This document shows, piece after piece, positions 1 through 6,781 of a stretch of 8,766 bases of DNA. Both the position numbers and the translations under genes were made by a program. How positions within the stretch are numbered: position 1 is the stretch's first letter; the number at the start of each line of letters is the position of its first letter. This DNA comes from JAHBWV01 sp964588385 (GTDB lineage Bacteria; Planctomycetota; Phycisphaerae; Phycisphaerales; UBA1924), in the NCBI GenBank assembly GCA_964588385.1, contig CAZPPG010000109.1, forward strand, positions 1 through 8,766. The letters run 5' to 3'. The notes beneath the pieces were generated by a model that saw only the letters and a program-made list of their open reading frames with translations, was not told the origin of the DNA and did no database searches.

Positions 1-363
1 TCGCTCTTCACCCCACTCGAATCGCATCTTCAGATCGTCCCCTCACTTCTCATCATCAGCGGCTGCGTGCAGATCCCCTTTGCCGCAAGCATCGTGTGGC
101 GATCTGCGTTACGCGGCGTCGGCGACGTCAAGGCCGTCATGCACCTCACCTGGTGGACGACCTACGCCGTGCGCCTTCCCCTCGCGTACCTGCTCTCAGG
201 TGTTGACATCCCGCTCCCCGGCGGGGGCGTGATCCCCAACCCCTCCGGCCGCGAACCCTCGCTCGCATGGCTCTGGATCGGGCTGTGCACAGAGATCATC
301 TTCCGCGCGGGCGCGTTCGGATGGCGGTTTCTCAGGGGACCATGGCAGGAGAGCCGGATCTGA
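1..363 (+). CDS. MATE family efflux transporter, C-terminal fragment (5' end outside window)
   Basis: The frame is open from base 1 and ends at TGA 361-363, giving the last 120 residues of a longer protein. Three hydrophobic stretches are visible, at about residues 13-35, 45-65 and 90-115. They are separated by a polar turn containing WRSALRGVGDVKAV and by a Gly/Pro-rich loop. The pattern Q-I-P-F-A-A-S-(x)n-R-G-x-G-D, then R-L-P-L-A-Y-L-L, then W-I-G-L-C-x-E and a closing R-F-L-R-G-x-W is the usual ending of MATE exporters (helices 10-12). MATE proteins use Na+ or H+ gradients to expel cationic drugs and metabolites across the inner membrane. The GTG at 67 is not the true start, because the homologous sequence continues upstream of it. 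It is the only rightward gene here and converges on the PpiD-like gene. The substrate cannot be told. The family call is by pattern recognition from a C-terminal fragment only. Confidence 0.8.
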   Translation, partial: SLFTPLESHLQIVPSLLIISGCVQIPFAASIVWRSALRGVGDVKAVMHLTWWTTYAVRLPLAYLLSGVDIPLPGGGVIPNPSGREPSLAWLWIGLCTEIIFRAGAFGWRFLRGPWQESRI

Positions 364-386
364 TCCGTGCAACGACGCCGGATCAG
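360..386. terminator. Inverted repeat between convergent genes, possible bidirectional terminator
   Basis: CTGATCCG (360-367) is perfectly complementary to CGGATCAG (379-386) across an 11-nt loop. The left arm contains the TGA stop of the MATE gene (361-363), and the right arm contains the complement of the TGA stop of the PpiD-like gene (383-385). Placement between two convergent genes fits transcription termination in both directions. There is no clear U-tract on either side and the stem is only 8 bp, so strength as an intrinsic terminator is uncertain. Confidence 0.45.
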
Positions 387-2326
387 GAATCGGACTTCTC
401 GTCGCTTGCGGCCTCGAACCGCAGCCGCTTGACCATCGCCTCGTACGTAAAGGGATTGATGGTCCCGATGTCTTCGGCAACCGCCTCGACCTCAAGGGCC
501 GCTGCTTGGGCGACCATGCCCACCGCCTCCGAGCGGAACTGCTCGATGGTGTACGGCCGGATCTCCCGCACCCTCACGACGGCGATGCCCAGCCGCGACG
601 GTATCGCGACGCTCAGCACCGCGTTCGGCTCGCCCTGAAGGGCTTCGGGCGTCAGCTTCGGATCCAATCCGGAAACCGCATCCATCACAGCGTCACTGAA
701 TGCCCGGTCCTGAACGTTGCGATCCGCGGTCTGCGCGCCCGCGCGGGAGATCGTCACGGCGTTCATCGGGAAGAGAAGCTTCGTCCCGTCCGTGTCGATC
801 AGACGCGCCACGGCCTCAAGCGAGTCTGTCCGCGCCAGCGTCTCGTAGACGCCCTGCTCCGCAACCAGCCTCTGGTACCCTCTGATGGCCTTCCAATCAT
901 CGCGAAGCGTCGCCACATCCGCCATGCTGTCCGGTGGCGATGGCTGGCGCGCATCAAGCACGGTGAAAAAATACAGGTTCCGCGACGAGTCCTCGGCCGG
1001 TGAGTCGATCTGCGTCAGCCCGACCTGGAGCCCCAGCGTGGGATTCCCATCCAGTTCCTTCACCTGCAGGGCATACTGAGGGAACGGCGCCTGCACGTTG
1101 CCCAAACGGACGATCGCGCCGCCGATTCCCGGCAGCGCACTGAGCGCCTGGGCATCGGACCACGCCGCGTCGCGGGATTCAACTCGGGGCAGCGGGATCG
1201 TCACGCCCTTGATCGACTTGATCGAGTCAACGATCGCCTGGGCAATCTGTTCGAGCTTTGGCCGCTCGGAGGCCCACGCATCCGGGAGCTTCTTGTAGGT
1301 GCCGTCCACTTCCAGCCGTCGAGTTGCCTTGAGCACCTCGGCCCGCACAACTCTCACGATCTCCGTGACGATCTCCGCCGTCCGGGCCTCCATGTAGTCC
1401 GCCTTCACGATCTCGCGCTCGACCTCGTAGTCGCTCGGATACTTCGTGCGGTTGGACTCGTAGAGCTTTCGCAGCTCCACCCGATCGATCGGAAGAGCGC
1501 CCGAGATGGCGTTCCGATCGATGGTGAGCCACTCCACCTTCACTCGGGCCGACTCGCGATACCCGATCCCGTACTCACCGGTGCCCGGATCGACCGAGGC
1601 GTATTCGTCAAAGTGCGCCTTCAGCTCATCCTCCGTCGGCTCGGGAACCTCGCTCGCGAGCGCGGATCCCGGGAGAAAGATGTAGTCGATTGTGGCCGAG
1701 TCGCGGAAACGCCGTGCCGCACTGACCGTCTGGCTTGTTGTGGGACGCGCCGCAAAGACGTAAGCGTCCTTCAGGCGGATGATGCCGCGGGCCGCGGCCA
1801 GCACGCGAAAGCCCTCGGCTTCCGTGAGCATCGCGTTCCCTGCTGCGCCCGCCACCCGTGACTGCATCATCGTCACGCGATCGGCGATCTCCTGCTGGAC
1901 CTGCGGGCTCTGCAGCAGCATTGAGATGTACTGCTGGGCCTGGGCGCCCAGATTCCGGCTGAGAGCGATCCGCACGATCTGTGTCGCGACCTCGGGCAGC
2001 CAGTCGCGTCCGTCCTCGCCCTCGCCGATGAGGCCCGCCCGATCGGCCTCAAGCTTGAGCAGCATCCAGTGCTCCGGCTGGCGTCCGGGCTCCAGACCGA
2101 TGAGCATCGGGATCGTGGGGTCGATCGACTCCAGCATCCGCACCTCGGACGCGGCTCTCTGCAGGTCTGCGACTGTGAACGGCTCGCCCCCGATATCGCC
2201 GGCCTTCTGCTTCATCGGGTTGGGACCCAGCTGCTGGATCGCCTGGGGGGCAACGAATGCGATCATCAGCACAACGATGAAGAACGCCAGAAAGACAGTG
2301 CGATACTTGCGAAGAAACTTCAGCAT
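383..2326 (-). CDS. PpiD/SurA-N-like membrane-anchored periplasmic folding factor, no parvulin domain seen
   Basis: 647 residues from the ATG at 2326. The N-terminus is MLKFLRKYR followed by one hydrophobic helix (about residues 10-27), which is the inside-basic, single-anchor arrangement of PpiD and SurA-N-like proteins; the rest would be periplasmic. Residues 40-65 (GDIGGEPFTVADLQRA) match the start of the SurA N-terminal chaperone domain. Two phrases typical of the family, PTEDELKAHFDEYA (about 230-243) and DRVELRKLYESNRTKY (about 281-296), follow. The C-terminal phrase GIAVVRVREIRPYTIEQFR resembles the post-parvulin segment of PpiD. I see no parvulin signature (R-x-x-H-I-L with the Gly/Phe-rich core), so activity is more likely chaperone-like than prolyl isomerase. 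The frame can be extended to a TTG at 2383, but that codon lies in the terminator tail of rpsD and adds an Arg-rich stretch before the anchor, so the ATG is preferred. Only a weak GGGAA precedes it. The precise function is inferred. Confidence 0.8.
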   Translation of the reverse strand: MLKFLRKYRTVFLAFFIVVLMIAFVAPQAIQQLGPNPMKQKAGDIGGEPFTVADLQRAASEVRMLESIDPTIPMLIGLEPGRQPEHWMLLKLEADRAGLIGEGEDGRDWLPEVATQIVRIALSRNLGAQAQQYISMLLQSPQVQQEIADRVTMMQSRVAGAAGNAMLTEAEGFRVLAAARGIIRLKDAYVFAARPTTSQTVSAARRFRDSATIDYIFLPGSALASEVPEPTEDELKAHFDEYASVDPGTGEYGIGYRESARVKVEWLTIDRNAISGALPIDRVELRKLYESNRTKYPSDYEVEREIVKADYMEARTAEIVTEIVRVVRAEVLKATRRLEVDGTYKKLPDAWASERPKLEQIAQAIVDSIKSIKGVTIPLPRVESRDAAWSDAQALSALPGIGGAIVRLGNVQAPFPQYALQVKELDGNPTLGLQVGLTQIDSPAEDSSRNLYFFTVLDARQPSPPDSMADVATLRDDWKAIRGYQRLVAEQGVYETLARTDSLEAVARLIDTDGTKLLFPMNAVTISRAGAQTADRNVQDRAFSDAVMDAVSGLDPKLTPEALQGEPNAVLSVAIPSRLGIAVVRVREIRPYTIEQFRSEAVGMVAQAAALEVEAVAEDIGTINPFTYEAMVKRLRFEAASDEKSDS

Positions 2327-2379
2327 GTTGCTGTTCCCGTCCGGTCGGACCCTGCGCGCACCGACACGCTTTCCACGCG

Positions 2380-2415
2380 CCAAGCAAAGACAACGGGGCC
2401 GCTGTCGCGGCCCCG
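2380..2415 (-). terminator. Rho-independent terminator of rpsD
   Basis: CGGGGCCGC (2394-2402) pairs perfectly with GCGGCCCCG (2407-2415), giving a 9-bp, all G:C stem with the 4-nt loop TGTC. Read on the - strand, the stem is followed by TTGTCTTTGCTT, a T-rich tail. It begins 15 nt after the rpsD stop codon, so it should end that transcript before the PpiD-like gene. Confidence 0.85.
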
Positions 2416-2429
2416 CCGTCCGTATTCGA

Positions 2430-3029
2430 TTATCGGTAGAGCTCGATGATCAGGTTGGGGTTCACGTCGTAGGGGATCTGGTCCATCGTCGGCACCGCCA
2501 CCACCTTCAGCGTCACCTCGGACGGATTAAGCTCGATCCAGCCCGGAACCTCGTGCCCTGCCATCGACTCCATCGCTTCCCGCGCCAGCTTCTGGGCCTT
2601 CGGCTTCAGCGTGAGCGTGTCGCCGACCTGGCAGGAATAGGAGGGACGGTCTGTCTTCCGCCCGTTCACCAGCACATGGCCGTGAGCAACCATCTGGCGT
2701 GCGGCCCAGATCGTTCGCGCAAGCCCGGCCCGACGAACCACATTGTCCAGACGCTGCTCGAGCAGCGTCATCAGGTTGAAGCCGGAGTTGCCCGGCCGGC
2801 GAGCAGCCTCCGCCAGGTACCGGCGGAACTGCTTCTCAAGCACGCTGTAGTGGTAGCGGACCTTCTGCTTCTCATTCAGACGCAGACCGTAGTCGCGCAT
2901 GCGGCGGCCGCGAAACCCGTGCATGCCCGGCGTCGTCAGCGCACGCTTGGACGTGTGCTTCGGAATATCCGCGACAGGCGTGCCCACGCGACGAGACAAC
3001 TTCAGCTTCGGACCCGTATAACGAGCCAT
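2430..3029 (-). CDS. rpsD: 30S ribosomal protein S4
   Basis: 199 residues, the normal length for bacterial S4. S4 is a primary 16S rRNA binding protein that nucleates assembly of the 30S body and contributes to decoding fidelity. The N-terminus MARYTGPKLKLSRRVG and the phrase KRALTTPGMHGFRGRR are characteristic. The S4 RNA-binding domain spans about residues 90-150 and includes RLDNVVRRAGLARTIWAARQ, VAHGHVLVNGRK and the VGDTLTL strand. The usual ending NLIIELYR is intact. The N-terminal region lacks the four cysteines of zinc-binding S4 forms, so this is the zinc-independent type. The start is fixed by AAGGAG (3036-3041) six bases before the ATG. The frame stays open far upstream, but that part has no S4 homology. 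The gene sits alone with its own promoter and terminator, rather than in the rpsM-rpsK-rpsD-rpoA cluster seen in many bacteria. Confidence 0.98.
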   Translation of the reverse strand: MARYTGPKLKLSRRVGTPVADIPKHTSKRALTTPGMHGFRGRRMRDYGLRLNEKQKVRYHYSVLEKQFRRYLAEAARRPGNSGFNLMTLLEQRLDNVVRRAGLARTIWAARQMVAHGHVLVNGRKTDRPSYSCQVGDTLTLKPKAQKLAREAMESMAGHEVPGWIELNPSEVTLKVVAVPTMDQIPYDVNPNLIIELYR

Positions 3030-3172
3030 GCAATACTCCTTCCGCCCACAGGTCGGAGTGATCCGCCTGGGTGCCGCTCCGTCGTGCGGAGGTTGAGCGG
3101 CGATCTGCGCCAGGTTCCCGCGGCTGCGGTCCGGCATGGTGCGATCCGGGCAATACCCCGGGACTGGTTGTG
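3030..3172 (-). promoter_or_regulatory. Structured rpsD leader with Shine-Dalgarno-pairing hairpin
   Basis: The predicted 5' UTR is about 143 nt and contains three inverted repeats. First, CCGGG (3146-3150) faces CCCGG (3157-3161). Second, a two-part stem joins 3066-3070 to 3110-3114 and 3073-3079 to 3095-3101 (GCCGCTC/GAGCGGC). It overlaps a competing small hairpin of 3077-3081 with 3087-3091, so the two forms are mutually exclusive. Third, ACTCC at 3035-3039 faces GGAGT at 3055-3059, which on the - strand would pair with the AGGAG Shine-Dalgarno of rpsD. S4 represses its own translation through leader structure in other bacteria (the alpha operon in E. coli, the rpsD leader in Bacillus). 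This leader does not visibly match those motifs, so a regulatory role is inferred from position and pairing only. Confidence 0.4.
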
Positions 3173-3179
3173 AACCCGT

Positions 3180-3208
3180 ATTGAAGGCCGCACACCCTCC
3201 ACGGTCAA
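3180..3208 (-). promoter_or_regulatory. Candidate sigma70-type promoter of rpsD
   Basis: Read on the - strand, TTGACC (3208-3203) matches five of six bases of the -35 consensus. It is followed by a 17-nt spacer and then TTCAAT (3185-3180), which matches four of six bases of the -10 consensus. Spacing is ideal, and the site lies in the only sizeable gene-free stretch upstream of rpsD. Transcription would start near 3172. Confidence 0.5.
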
Positions 3209-3366
3209 GAAGGAAATGCTGACGAAAGCCGAACAAGGGGCTCGAGAGGGCAAATTGGCACGCCCGATCGGCGATAGGCATGACGCGGATACACAGGGAG
3301 CGTCCGAGCCAGCGCGATCGCATCGAAGTGCGAAAGGAGGTTCTCAGAACGCGGCGCAGTACCAGC
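3209..3366. other. Gene-free stretch between the FAD gene and the rpsD promoter
   Basis: Together with the rpsD leader and promoter, this makes a 337-nt gap between coding regions. I see no RNA gene, no convincing small ORF and no strong terminator for the sulfate operon upstream. Only 4-bp stems are present, such as GGGC/GCCC around 3246-3263, and an 11-bp near-palindrome GTTCTCAGAAC lies at 3340-3350. The rpsD reading frame happens to be open through the whole stretch. Confidence 0.5.
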
Positions 3367-4773
3367 TCATCGAGCAGGACTCGATTCAGCAGAGCGAGGC
3401 TGCTCGCCGATCCCGCGACCTGCGAGCGCCTCGCAGATCTGGGCGGCTTGTAGACGAATCTCCGGAACCGCAATGGACTCCCAAAGAAGCGGCCGTCGAA
3501 GCGGCCCGATCGCAAAGAGATCGGCTGCAGCGATGCCCTCGCGATCAATCACACGCCCATCGTCGTCGGTTTCAAAGCCGAGCCCGAATGCGTCCACACG
3601 CGCCGTGCCGGAGTGCAGCAGCGAGTCGACGAGCTCATCTTTCCATCGCGAGGGATCCGTCGTCGGCCCCGTGCAGTTGACCACAAGGTCTGCGCGGATC
3701 GACCGCACCAGTTGCCCTGAACTGTCTGTGCCGGTCGCCGTGACCAGAACTCCGGTGGGCGTTGCTTCGATTGCACTGACGGCGCCCCGAAGGACTTGAA
3801 GCCGTCCCGAAGCCACGTGCGCCTCGATGCGGGCCGCAATCGAAGGCGCCATACGGTGCCGGTGAACATCCCAGAAAGGCCGGAGAAACCGGCAGAAATC
3901 ACGGCGATCCTTGACGCTCCAGCCCTTCCAGATCTGCGCGGTGTGAGGCCGAAGCGAATCGATCACGCTCAGCCAGCTGCCGCCTGCATCGACTTCTCGC
4001 TCGCACGCCTCGCGCACGGCGCGGAGCACAGAGCGGAGCGATCCCCCGATGAGAAGATCGGCGGGAGAGAACGCCATGGCTTGCATCGACGTCGACGCAT
4101 GCGCCCGTGGCAGAAGCCCGCGGCGAGATACCGCCGTGATCGTTCCGCCATGACCGAACGCGTCGAGAGTGAGCACCGTGTCGATCGCTGTCAACCCGGT
4201 GCCGACAATCACGACACGAGAATCCGGATCAAGCCCGTGCGGCAAGTCGGCCCACGGATTCTGGATCACGCGCGGATCGGGCGGGCCGTCGCCCGGCACA
4301 CTCGTGACTCGCAGACGCGCAGGGGTGCCGTTGCCGATCGCGAGCACGACCGCATCGGCCGTCTGCCGCGTGTCATCCTCAAGCGCCAGCTCCCAACACC
4401 GTGGCCCGCGCTCAATCCGCGCGCATCGTCCGCGCCGCACAGTCGCAACGTCCCTGCGCACCGCGTCATCGAGGAGCGACCGCAGATAAGCGCCATAGAC
4501 CGAACGCGGGATGAAGTCGGTCGCTGTGTACGCGTGGCCGCTCGCGCGAAGCCAGCGCAGCAGGTGATCCGCGTCGCTTTGAAAGGCGCTCATACGCCCC
4601 GCGGCCACATTCAGCAGATGCTCACTCCTCATCGTGCCGTACGCGACACCCATACCGGCGCGCGCGCTCTTCTCAACAATCACGGCACGAACATCGCCCA
4701 TGCCGAAGCGAGCGAGGTGCGCCGCGATCGCTACGCCGCTGAAGCCGCCGCCGATGATCGCAACTGTCCGCAT
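3367..4773 (-). CDS. FAD/NAD(P)-binding oxidoreductase, YdhS-like (COG4529 type)
   Basis: 468 residues with a two-dinucleotide flavoprotein layout. The N-terminal Rossmann motif GGGFSGVAIAAHL (residues 8-20) ends its strand with the acidic VIVEKS (31-36) and should bind FAD. MGVAYGTMRSEHLLNVAAGRMSAF (41-64) is the hallmark of the FAD-NAD(P)-binding/YdhS-like family. VVLAIGNGTP (142-151) is the connecting strand, and a second motif VVIVGTGLTAIDTVLTL (187-203) probably binds NAD(P)H. VVNCTGPTTDPSR (364-376) and LFAIGPLRRPLLWESIAVPEIR (419-440) close the FAD fold. The substrate is unknown. Relatives are mostly uncharacterised, and some act on small organic or amino-acid substrates. The gene begins 14 nt after cysA with AGAGG (4779-4783) ahead of its ATG, so it is probably the last gene of the sulfate-uptake operon. 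A role in sulfur metabolism is inferred from this position alone. Confidence 0.85.
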   Translation of the reverse strand: MRTVAIIGGGFSGVAIAAHLARFGMGDVRAVIVEKSARAGMGVAYGTMRSEHLLNVAAGRMSAFQSDADHLLRWLRASGHAYTATDFIPRSVYGAYLRSLLDDAVRRDVATVRRGRCARIERGPRCWELALEDDTRQTADAVVLAIGNGTPARLRVTSVPGDGPPDPRVIQNPWADLPHGLDPDSRVVIVGTGLTAIDTVLTLDAFGHGGTITAVSRRGLLPRAHASTSMQAMAFSPADLLIGGSLRSVLRAVREACEREVDAGGSWLSVIDSLRPHTAQIWKGWSVKDRRDFCRFLRPFWDVHRHRMAPSIAARIEAHVASGRLQVLRGAVSAIEATPTGVLVTATGTDSSGQLVRSIRADLVVNCTGPTTDPSRWKDELVDSLLHSGTARVDAFGLGFETDDDGRVIDREGIAAADLFAIGPLRRPLLWESIAVPEIRLQAAQICEALAGRGIGEQPRSAESSPAR

Positions 4774-4787
4774 GATCGCCTCTCGGT

Positions 4788-5858
4788 TCAGGATGCATTG
4801 ACAAAGAGGCGAAGGTCCCTCGGAATGACGAACACCTGATCCCCCTGCTTGAGCCGCAGCGCTCGATACCGCTCCTGCGGGAGTTCCACGTGAATGTCGT
4901 CATTCTCCGGCGATGAAAGCTCGACCTTGACGAGCGGGCCCGCAGCGTTCACATGCTTGACACGGGCATGGACGGTGATATCGCCACGTGGTGTGACATC
5001 GATGTCCATCATGTGAGGTCGCACGTACACGAGCGCATGGGCGCTCTCGTGGACACGGGCAGCCGAGTCCGAGCCCAGCCCGGGAGCCCCCGCCGCGATC
5101 AGAGGACGGCCGTTGACCATCCGTGCATGGAACAGGTTGACATTCCCCAGGAAGTTGTAGACGAATGGATTCGCGGGATGGTGATAGACATCCTCCGGAG
5201 AGCCCACCTGTTCAATCCGTCCGTTGCTCATGACCACGATCCGGTCTGCGACCTCCATCGCTTCCTCCTGATCATGCGTGACAAAGACGCTGGTGACGTG
5301 AATCTCCTCGTGGAGCCGGCGCAGCCATCGCCGGAGTTCCACGCGGACCTTCGCGTCAAGTGCGCCGAACGGCTCATCAAGCAGCAGCACGCGGGGCTCA
5401 ACCGCCAGAGCTCGCGCCAGGGCGACGCGCTGGCGTTGCCCGCCCGAGAGCTGGGATGGGTATCGGTTGGCGAAGCGGTCGAGTTGCACGAGCTTGAGAA
5501 GGCGCATCACGCGCGTCTCGATCTCCTTGGCGCTCGGGCGCGTCTTGCGGCTCCGAACCCGCAGGCCGAACGCGACGTTCTTGAAGACGCTCATGTGCTT
5601 GAAGAGCGCGTAGTGTTGAAACACGAACCCGACCCTGCGCTGACGGACGTGGCGATCGGTGATGTCGGCTTTGTCGAACATCACCGTGCCGCGATCGGGG
5701 GATTCCAGCCCCGCGATGACGCGAAGGAGGGTTGTCTTGCCCGATCCCGAGGGGCCGAGCAGCGCCACAAGCTCGCCGGAGGGCACGTGCAGACTCACGT
5801 TGTCGAGCGCCGTGAAGGACCCGAAGGTCTTTGTGATGTTGAACGCCTCAATCGACAT
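4788..5858 (-). CDS. cysA: Sulfate/thiosulfate ABC importer ATP-binding protein
   Basis: 356 residues, typical for CysA. It supplies the ATPase subunits of the sulfate importer on the cytoplasmic face of the inner membrane. All nucleotide-binding elements are intact: Walker A GPSGSGKT (35-42), Q-loop FVFQHYALF (78-86, Gln81), signature LSGGQRQR (137-144), Walker B VLLLDEP (157-163), D-loop GALD, and switch histidine in VTHDQEEA (193-200). The C-terminal part from about residue 240 is the small beta-rich TOBE-like regulatory domain, with the family phrase FLGNVNLFHAR at its start and VYVRPHMMDI in the middle. The chosen ATG gives the normal MSIEAFNITKTFG opening; upstream codons in frame lie inside cysW and have no homology. 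AGGAG (5868-5872) precedes it by nine bases within the cysW end. Only one base separates it from the cysW stop (TGAGATG), so translational coupling is likely. Molybdate or another oxyanion is an unlikely alternative, given Sbp in the same operon. Confidence 0.96.
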   Translation of the reverse strand: MSIEAFNITKTFGSFTALDNVSLHVPSGELVALLGPSGSGKTTLLRVIAGLESPDRGTVMFDKADITDRHVRQRRVGFVFQHYALFKHMSVFKNVAFGLRVRSRKTRPSAKEIETRVMRLLKLVQLDRFANRYPSQLSGGQRQRVALARALAVEPRVLLLDEPFGALDAKVRVELRRWLRRLHEEIHVTSVFVTHDQEEAMEVADRIVVMSNGRIEQVGSPEDVYHHPANPFVYNFLGNVNLFHARMVNGRPLIAAGAPGLGSDSAARVHESAHALVYVRPHMMDIDVTPRGDITVHARVKHVNAAGPLVKVELSSPENDDIHVELPQERYRALRLKQGDQVFVIPRDLRLFVNAS

Positions 5859-5859
5859 C

Positions 5860-6780
5860 TCAGTGCGCTCCTGTATCGCGGGCCAGGCGTGCAAACTCCC
5901 TTGCCGCGCGCCACTGCACGACGCTCTTGGCAATGAGCGTCAGCACGGCCATGAGCACCAGGAGCGCCGCGATCGAGAACGCGGCGGCGAACTGGTACTC
6001 GCCGTTCAGCACCTCGACGTGCAACGGCATCGTGTTGGTCTTTCCTCGGATGTGCCCCGACACCACGGACACGGCGCCGAACTCGCCCATCGCCCGGGCG
6101 TTGCACAAGATCACGCCGTACAGAAGGCCCCACTTGATGTTCGGCAGCGTCACGCGGACGAACGTCTTGATACCGGTTGCGCCGAGCGAGATGGCCGCTT
6201 CTTCCTCCTCACGTCCCTGCGCCTGCATGAGCGGGATCAACTCACGGGCAATGAAAGGGACGGTGACGAAGATCGTCGCGAGAATGATGCCCGGCGGCGC
6301 GAAGATGATCTTGATGCTGTGCTCCGCCAGCCAGTCTCCCAGCAGCGTGTCCGCCAGCACGCCCCTGGCGCCGAAGAGCAGCACGAAGATCATGCCCGCA
6401 ATCACCGGCGAGATGCTGAACGGAAGGTCCAGAAGCGTGATGAACAGACTCTTGCCCGGAAACCGGAACTTCGCGACTGCCCACGCGCACGCCACGCCGA
6501 AAGCAAGGTTCAGCGGCACCGCAAACGCTACCGTCAACAGCGTCAGGCGCATCGCCGCGAGTGCGTCCTTATCCACCACCGCTTTCCAGAAGGTGCCGAC
6601 GCCTCGTGCCAAGGCCTCATACACCACCACCGCCAGCGGCAGCACCAGCATCAGCGTCAGAAAGCCCGCTGCGAGCGCGATCATGGTCCACTTGAACCAC
6701 GGCGCGTCCTGGTTGGAGACGCGTCCGGCCGCGGTTCGCGAGCGCACGCCGGCCATTAAGGTCGCACCCGCGCCCGCCAT
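5860..6780 (-). CDS. cysW: Sulfate ABC importer permease CysW
   Basis: 306 residues, one of the two membrane-spanning subunits of the sulfate importer. Hydrophobic segments lie at about 32-54, 79-103, 114-138, 159-180, 218-240 and 267-287, giving the usual six helices. The cytoplasmic EAA loop that docks on CysA is EEEEAAISLGATGIKTFVRV and following (191-215). Family phrases include KFRFPGKSLFITLLDLPFSISPVIAG (105-129), the GARG VLADTLLGDWL loop, and NARAMGEFGAVSVVSGHIRGKTNTMPLHVE (227-256), which separates CysW from CysT. The ATG at 6780 is preferred to the in-frame ATG at 6813 because a full AGGAGG (6790-6795) lies nine bases upstream of it, while the earlier ATG has no such site. It lies 51 nt downstream of the cysT stop and is coupled to cysA by a 1-nt gap. 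Confidence 0.95.
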   Translation of the reverse strand: MAGAGATLMAGVRSRTAAGRVSNQDAPWFKWTMIALAAGFLTLMLVLPLAVVVYEALARGVGTFWKAVVDKDALAAMRLTLLTVAFAVPLNLAFGVACAWAVAKFRFPGKSLFITLLDLPFSISPVIAGMIFVLLFGARGVLADTLLGDWLAEHSIKIIFAPPGIILATIFVTVPFIARELIPLMQAQGREEEEAAISLGATGIKTFVRVTLPNIKWGLLYGVILCNARAMGEFGAVSVVSGHIRGKTNTMPLHVEVLNGEYQFAAAFSIAALLVLMAVLTLIAKSVVQWRAAREFARLARDTGAH

Positions 6781-6781
6781 A

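Noticed and set aside
1200..1235. Cluster of GATCGA/CGATCG words in the PpiD-like gene, suggestive of a binding or methylation site array.
   Set aside because: It lies in coding sequence and GATCG words are frequent throughout the window, so it reflects codon and base composition.
2327..2383. Nineteen-residue N-terminal extension of the PpiD-like protein from a TTG codon.
   Set aside because: The TTG lies in the T-rich tail of the rpsD terminator, and the extension is Arg/Gly-rich ahead of an otherwise standard MLKFLRKYR anchor.
1779..3173. Rightward 464-residue open frame opposite the PpiD-like gene and rpsD.
   Set aside because: It runs antisense to two well-supported genes and the terminator, and its composition is the low-complexity Arg/Ser/Pro mix typical of GC-rich shadow frames.
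3340..3350. Near-palindrome GTTCTCAGAAC as a possible repressor operator.
   Set aside because: It is short, does not match a LexA or Fur site I know, and lies just after the FAD gene rather than at a promoter.
3030..3548. In-frame open extension upstream of rpsD that would give a 372-residue fusion.
   Set aside because: The upstream part shows no S4 homology and overlaps the FAD gene. A strong AAGGAG precedes the canonical MARYTGP start. The open frame is explained by high GC.
3216..3680. Rightward 154-residue open frame across the gene-free gap.
   Set aside because: Most of it is antisense to the FAD gene. It is Arg/Ser/Ala-rich with no domain, and there is no ribosome binding site ahead of it.
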